Positions 15,235 to 23,649 are shown, counted from the first letter of the stretch. The stretch is 27,496 nucleotides of DNA from Firmicutes bacterium UBA5774 (GCA_002418625.1 DIEM01000021.1:18962-46457), one strand, 5' to 3'. Program-made: numbers and translations. Notes: generated by a model not told the origin, from the letters alone.

Positions 15235-16479
15235 ATGACCCAGCTGTTCGCTTTGCTGGCATCGTATCTGCTGATCCCCATTCTGATCCGAAGGAAGGTC
15301 AAACTGAGTCATACGCTGTTGATAACCGCTGTTTGCCTCGGCGTATTGTCCGGAATCGGAATTGATTCGCTGAAAGAAATTTTCACAGGGCTTTGGACCA
15401 ATCCGTCTTCCCTGAATACGATTCTTGTGGTTGCAATGGTGAGCATCCTTGGCGGACTGATGAATCATTACGGCCTTCTCGGACGGATCGTGGCATCGCT
15501 TCAGGCTATCACACAAAGCAAAAAAATATCCATGGTGGCCATCCCGGCGCTGATTGGGGTGCTCATCATTCCCGGCGGCGCAATGCTTTCGGCGCCCTTT
15601 GTCGACTCCATCGGACAGGAGGTCGGAATGAAGCCGGCCCGCAGGGCGGCGGTCAATCTGGTATTTCGACATCTGGCCATGTTCCTGATGCCTTATTCCA
15701 CGTCGCTGCTGGTCGTTGGCGCAGCCTTGCCGCAGATCGACATCTATAAGATGATCAGCCTTAATCTGGCCATGGTCGTGTCCATGCTGGCCATAGGGAA
15801 TTATCTGCTTATGCGGGATGTCCCGGGAAAGAAAGCGACACCCGGGGATGGACGGCAAGCTCGCTTGTTCAAGCTTGTACCGGAATTGCTTCTCTACAGT
15901 TCTCCCATTTATATTTGTGTTCTGATCAACCTGATTTTCGGCTGGCCTTTTTCGCTGGCGATGGTTGCCAGTCTGGGGGCTGTTTTCCTGCTCAGTGACA
16001 AACGGGATTTTTTAAAGGTTTGCATCAAGTCCTTCAACGGCAATGTTGTTTTGATTGTCGCCGTTGTCCTGATCATGAAGGATATCATTCTGAATATGGA
16101 AGGCTTGATGGCGTTGCTACGAAGCCTTTTCAGCCTCGGTAACGGCACCGTTACCGCTGTGGCCGTGATTTTTCTGACATCGCTGCTGATCGGCTACGCG
16201 ACAGGCTACAGCGTGGCAGCTCTGGCCGTGACGCTGCCAATGATTTCGGAGCTGGGAGCTTCGCTGCCCATGCTGCATGTGTTTGCATATTTTGCCTTCG
16301 GCAGCTCCTTCGTCGGTTATTTCTTCTCTCCGCTCCATCTATGCCAGGCCTTCACGCTTCAGATCATGGGAGTCACCACCAGCGAGCTCTATCGGGAATA
16401 CAAGCGTTATGCGCCGCTGCTGCTGATCGCCCTGCTGACCTCCGGAATCCTGATGATCGCGATCGCATCCCGGTTGTAG
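15235..16479 (+). CDS. DUF401-type polytopic membrane transporter
   Basis: This 414-residue protein is almost wholly hydrophobic, with about ten to twelve membrane helices. The conserved pieces NTILVVAMVSILGGLMNHYGLL, LIPGGAMLSAPFVDSIG-like (here IIPGGAMLSAPFVDSIG), NLVFRHLAMFLMPYSTSLL and SSFVGYFFSPLHLCQAFTL place it in the DUF401 integral membrane family, distantly related to ion-transporter-type carriers. No substrate is known to me. GGAG (15226-15229) precedes the ATG. It lies 76 bases after psuG on the same strand with no terminator visible, so it may import pseudouridine for the cassette; that is inference. It converges with the YibE/F gene, with 11 bases between them. Confidence 0.78.
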   Translation: MTQLFALLASYLLIPILIRRKVKLSHTLLITAVCLGVLSGIGIDSLKEIFTGLWTNPSSLNTILVVAMVSILGGLMNHYGLLGRIVASLQAITQSKKISMVAIPALIGVLIIPGGAMLSAPFVDSIGQEVGMKPARRAAVNLVFRHLAMFLMPYSTSLLVVGAALPQIDIYKMISLNLAMVVSMLAIGNYLLMRDVPGKKATPGDGRQARLFKLVPELLLYSSPIYICVLINLIFGWPFSLAMVASLGAVFLLSDKRDFLKVCIKSFNGNVVLIVAVVLIMKDIILNMEGLMALLRSLFSLGNGTVTAVAVIFLTSLLIGYATGYSVAALAVTLPMISELGASLPMLHVFAYFAFGSSFVGYFFSPLHLCQAFTLQIMGVTTSELYREYKRYAPLLLIALLTSGILMIAIASRL

Positions 16480-16490
16480 TTCCTGGAACA

Positions 16491-17642
16491 TTATTCCTTA
16501 TTGAAGATATATGCTGCGAAAATGGCGGTGACAGGTACTGCAAAGAGGATCCCCATACTGCCGACGACGGCCTGTACGACTTCGACGGCAATCATTTCAA
16601 GATTGAAAAGATAAAGAACGTTTCGATTATATGCTGTCAGCAGCAGGACCATTGCGAGCGAGCCGCCGATATAGGCTAGAATGAGCGTGTTGGTCATGGT
16701 TCCGATGGCATCCTTCCCGATATTCATGCCGGATTTCAGCATTCTTGAAAAGGATTTTTTCTGCATATGGGCCGACAGCTCGTTCATGGCGGAGGCGATA
16801 GACATCGCCACGTCCATGATGGCTCCAAGCGATCCAATGACGACTCCGCCCCAGATCACGGCCTGAAGATCGATGGGGACGCCGGTCTCGAGATAGGCTA
16901 GGAAGGTGTAGTCTTCATCGATAAGACCGGTGATATGCAGCAGATTGTTCATGATGACGGCCAGGATGCCGGCGACAGCTACGCCGCCGATATTGCCAAG
17001 GATGGCGCAAAGGGTTTTCTTATTCATGCCATTGAGCAGGATCAGGCTGACCAGTATGATGAAAATACAGTTGATGATCGTTGACACATAAATATTATAC
17101 CCCTTCAGGATCGAAGGGATATAGACCAGAAAGATGGCGGAGGCAGTGAATATGAGCGACAGGATCGTGGCAAACCCTTTGGATCTGCCGATCAGGACGA
17201 TCAGCAGCAGGAAGGCAAGGCAGAGGCCGATGAGGTAGTTGCTGCGATTGTGCTCTATAAATATCCACTGGTTGACAGAACTGTCCATTCCGGAGTTGTC
17301 GGCGACAATGATGTTGTCTCCTTCCTCGACTTCTTTGGGCGGATTCATATACATGCTGTCGATAAGCTGGGTGGCGTCGGCGGATTCGCCTTTGTACGGG
17401 CCGCCGGTGAACTCAATCGAGAAAGGAATCACTTTATTTTCGATCGAGCCCGCACCATCGTCGATGCTGATCGTTTCGGTGATTGTTTCTCCGACGAGGG
17501 TCACCTTTGCTTTGTAAAAATCCATGTCGGATTGCCCCTCGGAATCTGACGAGCATATTTTATGGCCGGCCAACGTGAAGGCCACGGCGATCAGTATCAC
17601 GAGAAGATAAACGAATATTGCCTTCTGGTTTTTTCTGTTCAT
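16491..17642 (-). CDS. YibE/F-like multi-pass membrane protein
   Basis: The 383-residue protein has a first membrane helix (about 8-25), an extracytoplasmic domain of about 100 residues (ADATQLIDSMYMNPPKEVEEGDNIIV), then seven or so helices. The membrane part contains the YibE/F landmarks: LCLAFLLLIVLIGRSKGFATILSL, LGNIGGVAVAGILAVIMNNLLHITGL, IWGGVVIGSLGAIMDVAMSIASAMNEL and MNIGKDAIGTMTNTLILAYIGGSL. YibE/F proteins are widespread in Firmicutes, and Lactococcus YibE/F genes are the named prototypes; no biochemical function is established. AAAGGA (minus strand, 17652-17657) precedes the start. It follows the cyclophilin gene by 53 bases on the same strand, so the two are probably cotranscribed. 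Confidence 0.88.
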   Translation of the reverse strand: MNRKNQKAIFVYLLVILIAVAFTLAGHKICSSDSEGQSDMDFYKAKVTLVGETITETISIDDGAGSIENKVIPFSIEFTGGPYKGESADATQLIDSMYMNPPKEVEEGDNIIVADNSGMDSSVNQWIFIEHNRSNYLIGLCLAFLLLIVLIGRSKGFATILSLIFTASAIFLVYIPSILKGYNIYVSTIINCIFIILVSLILLNGMNKKTLCAILGNIGGVAVAGILAVIMNNLLHITGLIDEDYTFLAYLETGVPIDLQAVIWGGVVIGSLGAIMDVAMSIASAMNELSAHMQKKSFSRMLKSGMNIGKDAIGTMTNTLILAYIGGSLAMVLLLTAYNRNVLYLFNLEMIAVEVVQAVVGSMGILFAVPVTAIFAAYIFNKE

Positions 17643-17695
17643 TTGATTCTATCCTTTTCAGTCCATTGGTCGGCAGATGTCACAACTGGCGTCCG

Positions 17696-18214
17696 CTAAA
17701 TCGTTTCCGGCTCCTTGAACTCATAGTCGAACAGTTCGACACTCATCGATGAAATCACTTGATTTTCAACCGGCTTGTCCTGAAACGCGGTCTTTACGGA
17801 AGCGATCCTGTCGACCTCTTCGATCCCTTCAATGACTTTGCCGAACGCGGCGTATTGACCATCCAAATGCTTTGAATCTTCATGCATGATGAAAAATTGG
17901 GATCCGGCTGAATTCGGGCTGGCTGACCGGGCCATAGAGATGACGCCGCGGCTGTGCTTGAGATCGTTCTTGAAGCCGTTGGCGGAAAATTCACCCGGGA
18001 TGCTGTAACCAGGATTTCCCATTCCGGTCCCGTTCGGACATCCGCCCTGGATCATGAATCCGGGAATGACTCTGTGAAAAATCAAGCCGTTGTAGAAATC
18101 CTTCCTGACAAGCGATATGAAATTATCAACCGTTTTAGGCGCGATCTCCGGATATAGCTCGACCTTTATCGTGTTTCCGCTTTCCATCATAATTGTGACT
18201 ATTGGATTACTCAT
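17696..18214 (-). CDS. Cyclophilin-type peptidyl-prolyl cis-trans isomerase
   Basis: The 172-residue protein is a single cyclophilin domain without signal peptide, so it is cytosolic. It shows VELYPEIAPKTVDNFISLV, the catalytic FHRVIPGFMIQGG with its arginine, RGVISMARSASPNSAGSQFFIM and AAFGKVIEGIEEVDRI. Cyclophilins catalyse isomerisation of peptide bonds before proline and assist folding. AGGAGG (minus strand, 18225-18230) lies ten bases ahead of the ATG. A promoter candidate is 36-64 bases upstream of the start. Confidence 0.95.
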   Translation of the reverse strand: MSNPIVTIMMESGNTIKVELYPEIAPKTVDNFISLVRKDFYNGLIFHRVIPGFMIQGGCPNGTGMGNPGYSIPGEFSANGFKNDLKHSRGVISMARSASPNSAGSQFFIMHEDSKHLDGQYAAFGKVIEGIEEVDRIASVKTAFQDKPVENQVISSMSVELFDYEFKEPETI

Positions 18215-18249
18215 AAGACACCATCCTCCTGATTTCTTTTTTTATTATT

Positions 18250-18278
18250 ATTCTAATTTGATTCTTCATGCTAGTAAA
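18250..18278 (-). promoter_or_regulatory. Predicted promoter for the cyclophilin gene
   Basis: On the minus strand TTTACT (18273-18278) and TAGAAT (18250-18255) are 17 bases apart. The -10 differs from consensus at one base, the -35 at two. It leaves a short purine-rich leader. Confidence 0.4.
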
Positions 18279-18320
18279 GCATAATAAAGAATTTGCGGAT
18301 GATTTCTTCGCAAAATCATT

Positions 18321-18380
18321 GTTTGCCAACCCCGGCATCTATCCGGGAGCGTCGGCTGACTCGCGGAAATTTGGGCAAAC
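18321..18380. other. GC-rich dyad structure of unknown role
   Basis: Outer arms GTTTGCC (18321-18327) and GGCAAAC (18374-18380) pair perfectly over seven bases. They enclose a hairpin CCCGG-(7)-CCGGG (18331-18347) and a second weak hairpin (18349-18364). Another hairpin, TTTGCG-(11)-CGCAAA, lies just before it (18292-18314). The block stands out from the AT-rich flanks and lies upstream of both divergent promoters. It could be an unrecognised small RNA, a riboswitch-like leader or a protein-binding region. Confidence 0.4.
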
Positions 18381-18411
18381 CGTCTTATCGAGCCCGGGCC
18401 GGGATTAAAGT

Positions 18412-18440
18412 TTGACTTTCATGTAATAATATTGTAATAT
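18412..18440 (+). promoter_or_regulatory. Predicted sigma-A-type promoter for the LysM-M23 gene
   Basis: TTGACT (18412-18417) and TAATAT (18435-18440) are exactly 17 bases apart in an AT-rich stretch. The start codon is 68 bases further on, after a purine-rich AAAGGAGGGA at 18461-18470. Confidence 0.6.
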
Positions 18441-18460
18441 ATTGTAGTAAAATTATTATC

Positions 18461-18512
18461 AAAGGAGGGAACCATCAAAAATCATTTGTTTATTCAGAGA
18501 GGTAGTTTATGA
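18461..18512 (+). promoter_or_regulatory. Orphan ribosome-binding site and possible 12-codon leader peptide
   Basis: AAAGGAGGGA (18461-18470) is the best ribosome-binding site nearby, yet it is 38 bases before the gene start, which has its own GAGAGG (18497-18502). Four bases after GGAGGG an ATC (18474) opens a frame IKNHLFIQRGSL that stops at TGA (18510-18512), overlapping the gene's ATG. A leader peptide with a non-standard start, or one lost by a G-to-C change, is possible. Confidence 0.25.
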
Positions 18513-19933
18513 ACATAAAAGACGATTTTAGATCAGACAAAGCATTTGATATGTTGATCAAATACAAGTCGGAGATTTGCATAAAATTAAATAGAATCGA
18601 AAAGAGAATCAAGATCGCCATCGGCGGCGCAGTGGCCGGAATCGTTGTCATTGCTGCAGCTGTAGCACTCACATCCGCATCGGCCGTCTATACCGTGGCA
18701 ATTGACGGCAGCCAGGCCGGTTATATCGACGATCCGGAAATGATCACGGAAATAGTTGAAACGACCAAGGCGGAATTGATGGAAGCCAGTGGAGCGTCGG
18801 AAATAATTTTCGACAGCACTAAAGTAACTTGCACAAAAGCAAAAGCAGACAAGAAAAATGTGGAGCTGCTCTCCGACGAGGAACTTGCGGAGGCAATCTC
18901 GGATCCGATATACTACAGTGCCAACGCATGGGCTATCAAGGTCGATGGCGTCAGCATCGCGGCCGCATGCTCCGAAGAGGAAGCCAATGACATCATCGAA
19001 GAGCTGAAAACGGCGTACCAGAAAGAAGGCACGGAGCTGATCAGCGCCACTTTCAAAGAAGCGGTGACGGTTGAACAGGAAGAAGCGACGCTCGATCTGC
19101 TCATGGATGCCGAAACCGCCGCGCAGTATATATTGACGGGAAACAAGGAAAACAAGACGTATACGGTCAAGGACGGCGACACCTTATGGGATATCGCGCA
19201 TGAAAGCAGCATGAGCACGGACGAGCTCATAGCCGCCAATCCCGGATTCGTTCCGGACAAGCTCAAAATCGGCCAGATCCTCAATATGGTAGAGATCAAG
19301 CCTTATGTCAATGTCATCACTGTCGAAAAAGTCGCTGAAAGCAAGAAAGTCGATTACAAAACTGTTTATGAGAATACAAACGCTTTATATAAAGGCGAGG
19401 TCAAAGTGAAATCCGCTGGGGTGTACGGCGAAGAAAAGGTTGTCTCGGAAGTCGTGAAGGAAAACGGCGTCTGGGTCTCGACCAAGGTCCTCAGCGCGGA
19501 GGTTGTCTCTGAGCCGGTGACACAGATTGCCCTCAAGGGAACGAAATCCTTATCCACTTTCGTCGGATCAGGGCAATTGGCTACGCCACTTTCGGGAGCG
19601 ATTTCCTCGGGCTTCGGCTCCAGAGGGGGAGGCAGGCATACCGGAATCGATATCCCGGCGTCAAAGGGAACTGCGATCAAGGCTGCCGACGCTGGAGTCG
19701 TCACATATGTCGGTACATATTATGCGTACGGCAAGCTTGTCAAGATCAATCATGGCAAAGGGGTCGAAACATGGTATGCGCACTGTAACGGTTATAATGT
19801 TTCAGTCGGAGACATCGTCGAAAAAGGCCAGGTCATAGCCTATGTGGGAAACACGGGAAGAACGACCGGATATCATTTGCACTTCGAGGTGCGCATCGGC
19901 GGGACTCCGGTCAATCCGGTAAACTACCTGTAG
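18509..19933 (+). CDS. Membrane-anchored cell-wall protein with LysM, G5 and M23 peptidase domains
   Basis: The 474-residue protein has a charged cytoplasmic tail of about 35 residues, one membrane anchor (about 37-59), a stalk region with mixed helices, a LysM domain (216-262, TYTVKDGDTLWDIAHESSM), a G5 domain (about 270-345) and a C-terminal M23/LytM peptidase (357-474). Zinc ligands H377, D381 and H458 (HTGID, HLHFE) and the catalytic H425 are all present, so it should be active. The family cleaves peptide cross-links of peptidoglycan, usually in growth, division or sporulation. LysM and G5 would hold it to the wall. GAGAGG is six bases before the ATG. It has its own promoter and is followed by a hairpin, so it is probably a single-gene unit. 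Confidence 0.94.
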   Translation: MNIKDDFRSDKAFDMLIKYKSEICIKLNRIEKRIKIAIGGAVAGIVVIAAAVALTSASAVYTVAIDGSQAGYIDDPEMITEIVETTKAELMEASGASEIIFDSTKVTCTKAKADKKNVELLSDEELAEAISDPIYYSANAWAIKVDGVSIAAACSEEEANDIIEELKTAYQKEGTELISATFKEAVTVEQEEATLDLLMDAETAAQYILTGNKENKTYTVKDGDTLWDIAHESSMSTDELIAANPGFVPDKLKIGQILNMVEIKPYVNVITVEKVAESKKVDYKTVYENTNALYKGEVKVKSAGVYGEEKVVSEVVKENGVWVSTKVLSAEVVSEPVTQIALKGTKSLSTFVGSGQLATPLSGAISSGFGSRGGGRHTGIDIPASKGTAIKAADAGVVTYVGTYYAYGKLVKINHGKGVETWYAHCNGYNVSVGDIVEKGQVIAYVGNTGRTTGYHLHFEVRIGGTPVNPVNYL

Positions 19934-19972
19934 ACTGGCGCATTTAAGAAATATAATTTTTGATGGTCAAAG

Positions 19973-19992
19973 GGCGGGTTTTTATACCCGCC
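19973..19992 (+). terminator. Hairpin after the M23 gene, probable terminator
   Basis: GGCGGGT (19973-19979) and ACCCGCC (19986-19992) form a perfect seven-base stem with a six-base T-rich loop, 40 bases after the M23 stop. It lacks a T run on the plus strand, so efficiency is uncertain. Confidence 0.5.
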
Positions 19993-20053
19993 TATATCAA
20001 ATCCAGGACAATTTATCTGCTATTTAAACATTGAAGCATTGGAGAAAATGAAC

Positions 20054-21550
20054 ATGGATAAAAAAGTCAGAGTGAGATTCGCTCCGAGCCCGACGGGTTT
20101 TGTGCATATCGGCAGCCTTCGCACGGCGTTGTATAATTATCTTTTTGCAAGGAAGCATGGCGGAGACTATATTTTAAGGATCGAGGATACTGACCGTACA
20201 AGGCTTGTGGAAGGCGCCATCGAGAATATGCTCGAGATTTTTGACTGGGCGGGGATCCACAATGACGAGGGCGTCAGGACCGAAAATGGCAAAGTCGTTC
20301 AGCATGGAGCATTCGGCCCCTATATACAGTCGGAAAGGCTTGAGATTTACCAAAAATATATAGATGAGCTGCTCGAAAAAGATAAAGCGTATTATTGCTT
20401 CTGTTCCAGGGAAAGGATCGAAAGGGTCAAGGAGGAGCAGATGGCCAGGGGGGATACGCCCAAATACGACGGTTTCTGCCGCGGCATTCCACTGGCGGAA
20501 GCCAGGCGCAGGGCGGCTTCCGGTGAACCATATGTCATCCGCCTCAAATTCCCGGAGAATACGGATATCAGCTTCGAGGATATCGTCAGGGGAAGAGTCA
20601 CAGTCAATACCAACGATCTGGATGATCAGGTGCTGATGAAGACGGATGGTTTCCCGACCTATCATTTTGCAGTGGTCGTAGACGACCATCTCATGGAGAT
20701 CACACATGTCATCAGAGGCGAAGAGTGGGTCATTTCAACTCCCAAGCATGTTTTTCTTTTCGAGGCGTTCGGGTGGGAGGCTCCGCGCTTTGTCCACCTT
20801 CCGAACATCCTGAACAAGCAGCGCAAAAAACTCAGCAAGCGTCATGATGATGTGGCCGCCTATGATTTTCGCAACAAAGGCTATTTGCCGGAGGGGCTCA
20901 TCAATTACCTTGCATTGGTCGGATGGAGCCCTGACAGCGAACAGGAAATCTTCTCGATGGAAGAGCTGACGCAGCATTTTTCCCTCGAGCGCATATCCAG
21001 AAGCGGCGGGATATTCGACGTCGATAAATTGAACTATATCAATAGCCATTACATGAAGACCTGCGATCTCGACGTATTGACAGAACTCGCTGTGCCCCAT
21101 CTTGCGGCGGCCGGCTATATTGCCGAAGAGGAAATGGCGGATCAGGCAAAACGGGATTGGGTCAAGGGCGTTGTCACGCTTCTGCGTGACAGGATATCCC
21201 ACATGTCGGAGATCAGGGACGAGGCGGGAATCTTTTTCAAGACAACCTATGAGGTTGTAGGCGAGGAGTCGAAGGCCGCTCTAGGCGTGGCTCATTTGCC
21301 GCAGCTTCTGGATGTTCTTGAACGCAAGGTCAGGGCAGCGGACAGCATTGGTGATGACTTTGGCAAGGCAACACTTAAAGAGATCCAGTCGGAAACCGGT
21401 TTCAAGGGAAAGGATCTGTTCATGCCCGTCAGGACGGCGCTGATCGGGGAGGCCCACGGACCGGACCTTGGTTTGACGTTGAAGGTTTTGGGTAAAGAAA
21501 ACGTGCTGTCCAGGATCGCGTATGCGCGTACCCTGATCGGCAATAAATAG
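20054..21550 (+). CDS. gltX: Glutamyl-tRNA synthetase
   Basis: This 498-residue class I enzyme charges tRNA-Glu. RFAPSPTGFVHIGSLRTALYNY contains the HIGH-type motif (HIGS, 18-21) and KLSKR (259-263) is the second signature. The middle carries the DGFPTYHFAVVVDDHLMEITHVIRG segment, and the C-terminal anticodon-binding domain ends with LGKENVLSRIAYA. Three in-frame starts (20039 TTG, 20048 ATG, 20054 ATG) are close together; GGAG (20041-20044) is best spaced to 20054. As in many Firmicutes, cysE and cysS follow. No T-box or obvious promoter is visible in the 120-base gap upstream apart from the hairpin. Confidence 0.97.
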   Translation: MDKKVRVRFAPSPTGFVHIGSLRTALYNYLFARKHGGDYILRIEDTDRTRLVEGAIENMLEIFDWAGIHNDEGVRTENGKVVQHGAFGPYIQSERLEIYQKYIDELLEKDKAYYCFCSRERIERVKEEQMARGDTPKYDGFCRGIPLAEARRRAASGEPYVIRLKFPENTDISFEDIVRGRVTVNTNDLDDQVLMKTDGFPTYHFAVVVDDHLMEITHVIRGEEWVISTPKHVFLFEAFGWEAPRFVHLPNILNKQRKKLSKRHDDVAAYDFRNKGYLPEGLINYLALVGWSPDSEQEIFSMEELTQHFSLERISRSGGIFDVDKLNYINSHYMKTCDLDVLTELAVPHLAAAGYIAEEEMADQAKRDWVKGVVTLLRDRISHMSEIRDEAGIFFKTTYEVVGEESKAALGVAHLPQLLDVLERKVRAADSIGDDFGKATLKEIQSETGFKGKDLFMPVRTALIGEAHGPDLGLTLKVLGKENVLSRIAYARTLIGNK

Positions 21551-21611
21551 CAGCATCTCAGGGATTCGACTATTTACCGGTATATCAGGCAATGGCAGCG
21601 AGGGAGCTTAA

Positions 21612-22265
21612 ATGGCATTCTATAAAGAAATCAAAGAAGATATCGATGCGGTCCTTACCCGGGACCCGGCGGCGCGAAACGCTTTCGAGGTTTTGCTGTG
21701 CTATCCCGGTGTCTGGGCGCTGATTTGGCATAAACTGGCCCATTGGCTCTATAAGAGGGATATCAAGCTGTTGGCTCGTATCATATCTCAAGGCTCGAGA
21801 TTTCTGACCGGCATCGAGATCCACCCGGGCGCAACGATCGGCAAGCGATGCTTCATCGACCATGGCATGGCTGTCGTGATCGGAGAGACGGCAGAGATCG
21901 GCAATGATGTGACGATCTATCAGGCTGTGACGCTGGGCGGCACTGGAAAGGACGTCGGAAAAAGACACCCGACCATCGGCAATAATGTTGTGATCAGCAC
22001 CGGCGCCAAAGTACTCGGGCCCTTCAAGGTCGGCGACAATTCTAAAATAGGCGCCGGTTCCGTCGTCCTGGCGGAGGTGCCGCCCAACTGTACCGTTGTG
22101 GGCGTGCCGGGCAAGATCGTCCGCCGGGGCAATCAAAAGACGGACGAGATGGACCAGATCGACATGCCGGACCCGATCGCTGTCGAACTGGAATGCCTGA
22201 GAAGGCGTATCGTAGCGCTCGAAAGCAAATTCAGGGATATTGGAGGACACGATGAAGATCTATAA
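21612..22265 (+). CDS. cysE: Serine O-acetyltransferase
   Basis: CysE acetylates serine with acetyl-CoA, the first committed step of cysteine synthesis. The 217-residue protein has the helical N-terminal region (YKEIKEDIDAVLTRDPAARN) and a left-handed beta-helix of hexapeptide repeats: EIHPGATIGKRCFIDHGMAVVIGETAEIGNDVTIYQAVTLGGTGKD, followed by HPTIGNNVVISTGAKVLG. The active-site His-Asp pair lies in FIDHGM and the HPTIG stretch. GAGGGAG precedes the start. Its last 14 bases overlap the start of cysS, coupling cysteine synthesis with cysteine charging, a classical Firmicute arrangement. Confidence 0.97.
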   Translation: MAFYKEIKEDIDAVLTRDPAARNAFEVLLCYPGVWALIWHKLAHWLYKRDIKLLARIISQGSRFLTGIEIHPGATIGKRCFIDHGMAVVIGETAEIGNDVTIYQAVTLGGTGKDVGKRHPTIGNNVVISTGAKVLGPFKVGDNSKIGAGSVVLAEVPPNCTVVGVPGKIVRRGNQKTDEMDQIDMPDPIAVELECLRRRIVALESKFRDIGGHDEDL

Positions 22266-23649
22266 TACACTCACGAGAAAAAAAGAAGAATTCGTACCAA
22301 TTGATAAAGACGAGATCAAGATCTATGTCTGCGGCCCGACGGTATACAATTATTTTCATATTGGAAATGCAAGGCCTTTTGTTGTATTCGACACGTTGAG
22401 GCGTTATTTGGAATATCGCGGCAATAATGTCCGCTTTGTGCAGAATTTTACTGATGTGGATGACAAGATCATTGCTAAGGCCCGTGAAGAGAAGCTTCCG
22501 GCAGGGGAAGTCAGCGAAAAATACATCGCCGAATATTACAGGGACGCGGAAGCCCTCAATGTCAGGAAGGCTTCGGTCCACCCGAAGGTAACAGAAAATA
22601 TGGATGAGATCATCGCTTTCATCAAGCGGCTGATCGACAAGGGATATGCTTATGCGACCGATGGCGATGTGTATTTCAGCACTAGAAAATTCAGCGGCTA
22701 CGGCAAATTGTCCAGGCAGAATCCGGACGAGCTTGAAGCCGGGGCGCGTATCGAAGTCGAAGAAAAAAAAGAGGACCCGATGGATTTCGCTCTTTGGAAA
22801 GCCCAAAAGACCGACGATGAGCTGGCATGGGATTCTCCATGGGGCAAGGGCCGTCCGGGCTGGCATATCGAATGCTCCGTCATGGCGACCAAATTCCTCG
22901 GCAAAACCATCGACATCCATGCGGGCGGACAGGATCTGACATTCCCCCATCACGAAAATGAGATCGCCCAGTCCGAGGCAGCCAATGACAGCCAGTTCGC
23001 GAACTACTGGATGCATAATGGCTATATCACGATTGACAATGAGAAAATGTCCAAATCCAAGGGCAACTTCTTTACGGTCCGGGACATTCTGAAGGACTAT
23101 GACGGGGAGGTCATCAGATTTTTCCTGCTATCCGGCCATTACAGGGGGCCCATCAACTTCAGCAGAGATCTGATGGAACAGGCAAGGAACGGTCTGGCCC
23201 GAATGATCACTGCCAAGAACAATCTGAAATATCTGATCGCCAATTCGACCGGCGCCCTGAGCGATGAAGAGTCGGAACGCCTGACGCTGCTCTCGAAATA
23301 CAAGGACAGGTTCATTGACGCCATGGAGGACGACCTGAACACGGCGGACGCCATCAGCGCGATCTTTGAATTGATCAAGTCGATCAATACATATACGAAG
23401 GACGGCGCGTCGAAGGAATTTGCAGAAGCCGCACTAAAGCTTCTCGCTGAGCTGACCGAAGTCCTGGGACTTTTGAAAGACAAGGAAGAGGAAGACATCG
23501 ATCCGGAAATAAAGCAGCTGATCGAGGAACGCCAGCAGGCGCGCAAAGACAGAAACTTCGCAAGATCGGACGAGATCAGGGATCTGCTGAAGGAAAGAGG
23601 CGTCGGCCTCGAGGATACGCCTCAGGGAATCAGGATCGTCAAGTTTTAG
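22252..23649 (+). CDS. cysS: Cysteinyl-tRNA synthetase
   Basis: The 465-residue class I enzyme attaches cysteine to tRNA-Cys. YVCGPTVYNYFHIGNARPFV holds the zinc-ligand C27 and the HIGH-type HIGN (36-39); WHIECSVMA and TFPHHENEIAQSEA contribute the other zinc ligands; EKMSKSKGN is the KMSKS loop. The ending RQQARKDRNFARSDEIRDLLKERGVGLEDTPQG is the family C-terminus. I start at the ATG at 22252, six bases after GGAGG (22241-22245); a TTG at 22240 overlaps that site. The gene starts inside cysE and is followed by mrnC after 18 bases. Confidence 0.98.
   Translation: MKIYNTLTRKKEEFVPIDKDEIKIYVCGPTVYNYFHIGNARPFVVFDTLRRYLEYRGNNVRFVQNFTDVDDKIIAKAREEKLPAGEVSEKYIAEYYRDAEALNVRKASVHPKVTENMDEIIAFIKRLIDKGYAYATDGDVYFSTRKFSGYGKLSRQNPDELEAGARIEVEEKKEDPMDFALWKAQKTDDELAWDSPWGKGRPGWHIECSVMATKFLGKTIDIHAGGQDLTFPHHENEIAQSEAANDSQFANYWMHNGYITIDNEKMSKSKGNFFTVRDILKDYDGEVIRFFLLSGHYRGPINFSRDLMEQARNGLARMITAKNNLKYLIANSTGALSDEESERLTLLSKYKDRFIDAMEDDLNTADAISAIFELIKSINTYTKDGASKEFAEAALKLLAELTEVLGLLKDKEEEDIDPEIKQLIEERQQARKDRNFARSDEIRDLLKERGVGLEDTPQGIRIVKF

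Noticed and set aside
14968..15858. 296-codon minus-strand frame across psuG and the DUF401 gene
   Set aside because: Composition is rich in His, Gln and Arg as expected of a shadow frame, and both plus-strand genes are firmly supported.
16481..16491. GTTCCTGGAAC palindrome between the DUF401 and YibE/F genes
   Set aside because: With a one-base centre it cannot form a stable hairpin, and it does not match a known operator I can name.
18281..18313. Second minus-strand promoter TTGCGA/TATTAT for the cyclophilin gene
   Set aside because: The two boxes are 21 bases apart, too far for a sigma-A promoter.
19934..22251. T-box or other amino-acid-responsive leader before gltX, cysE or cysS
   Set aside because: No T-box sequence (AGGGTGGNACCGCG-like) is present and the gaps are too short for one; the same is true before proS.
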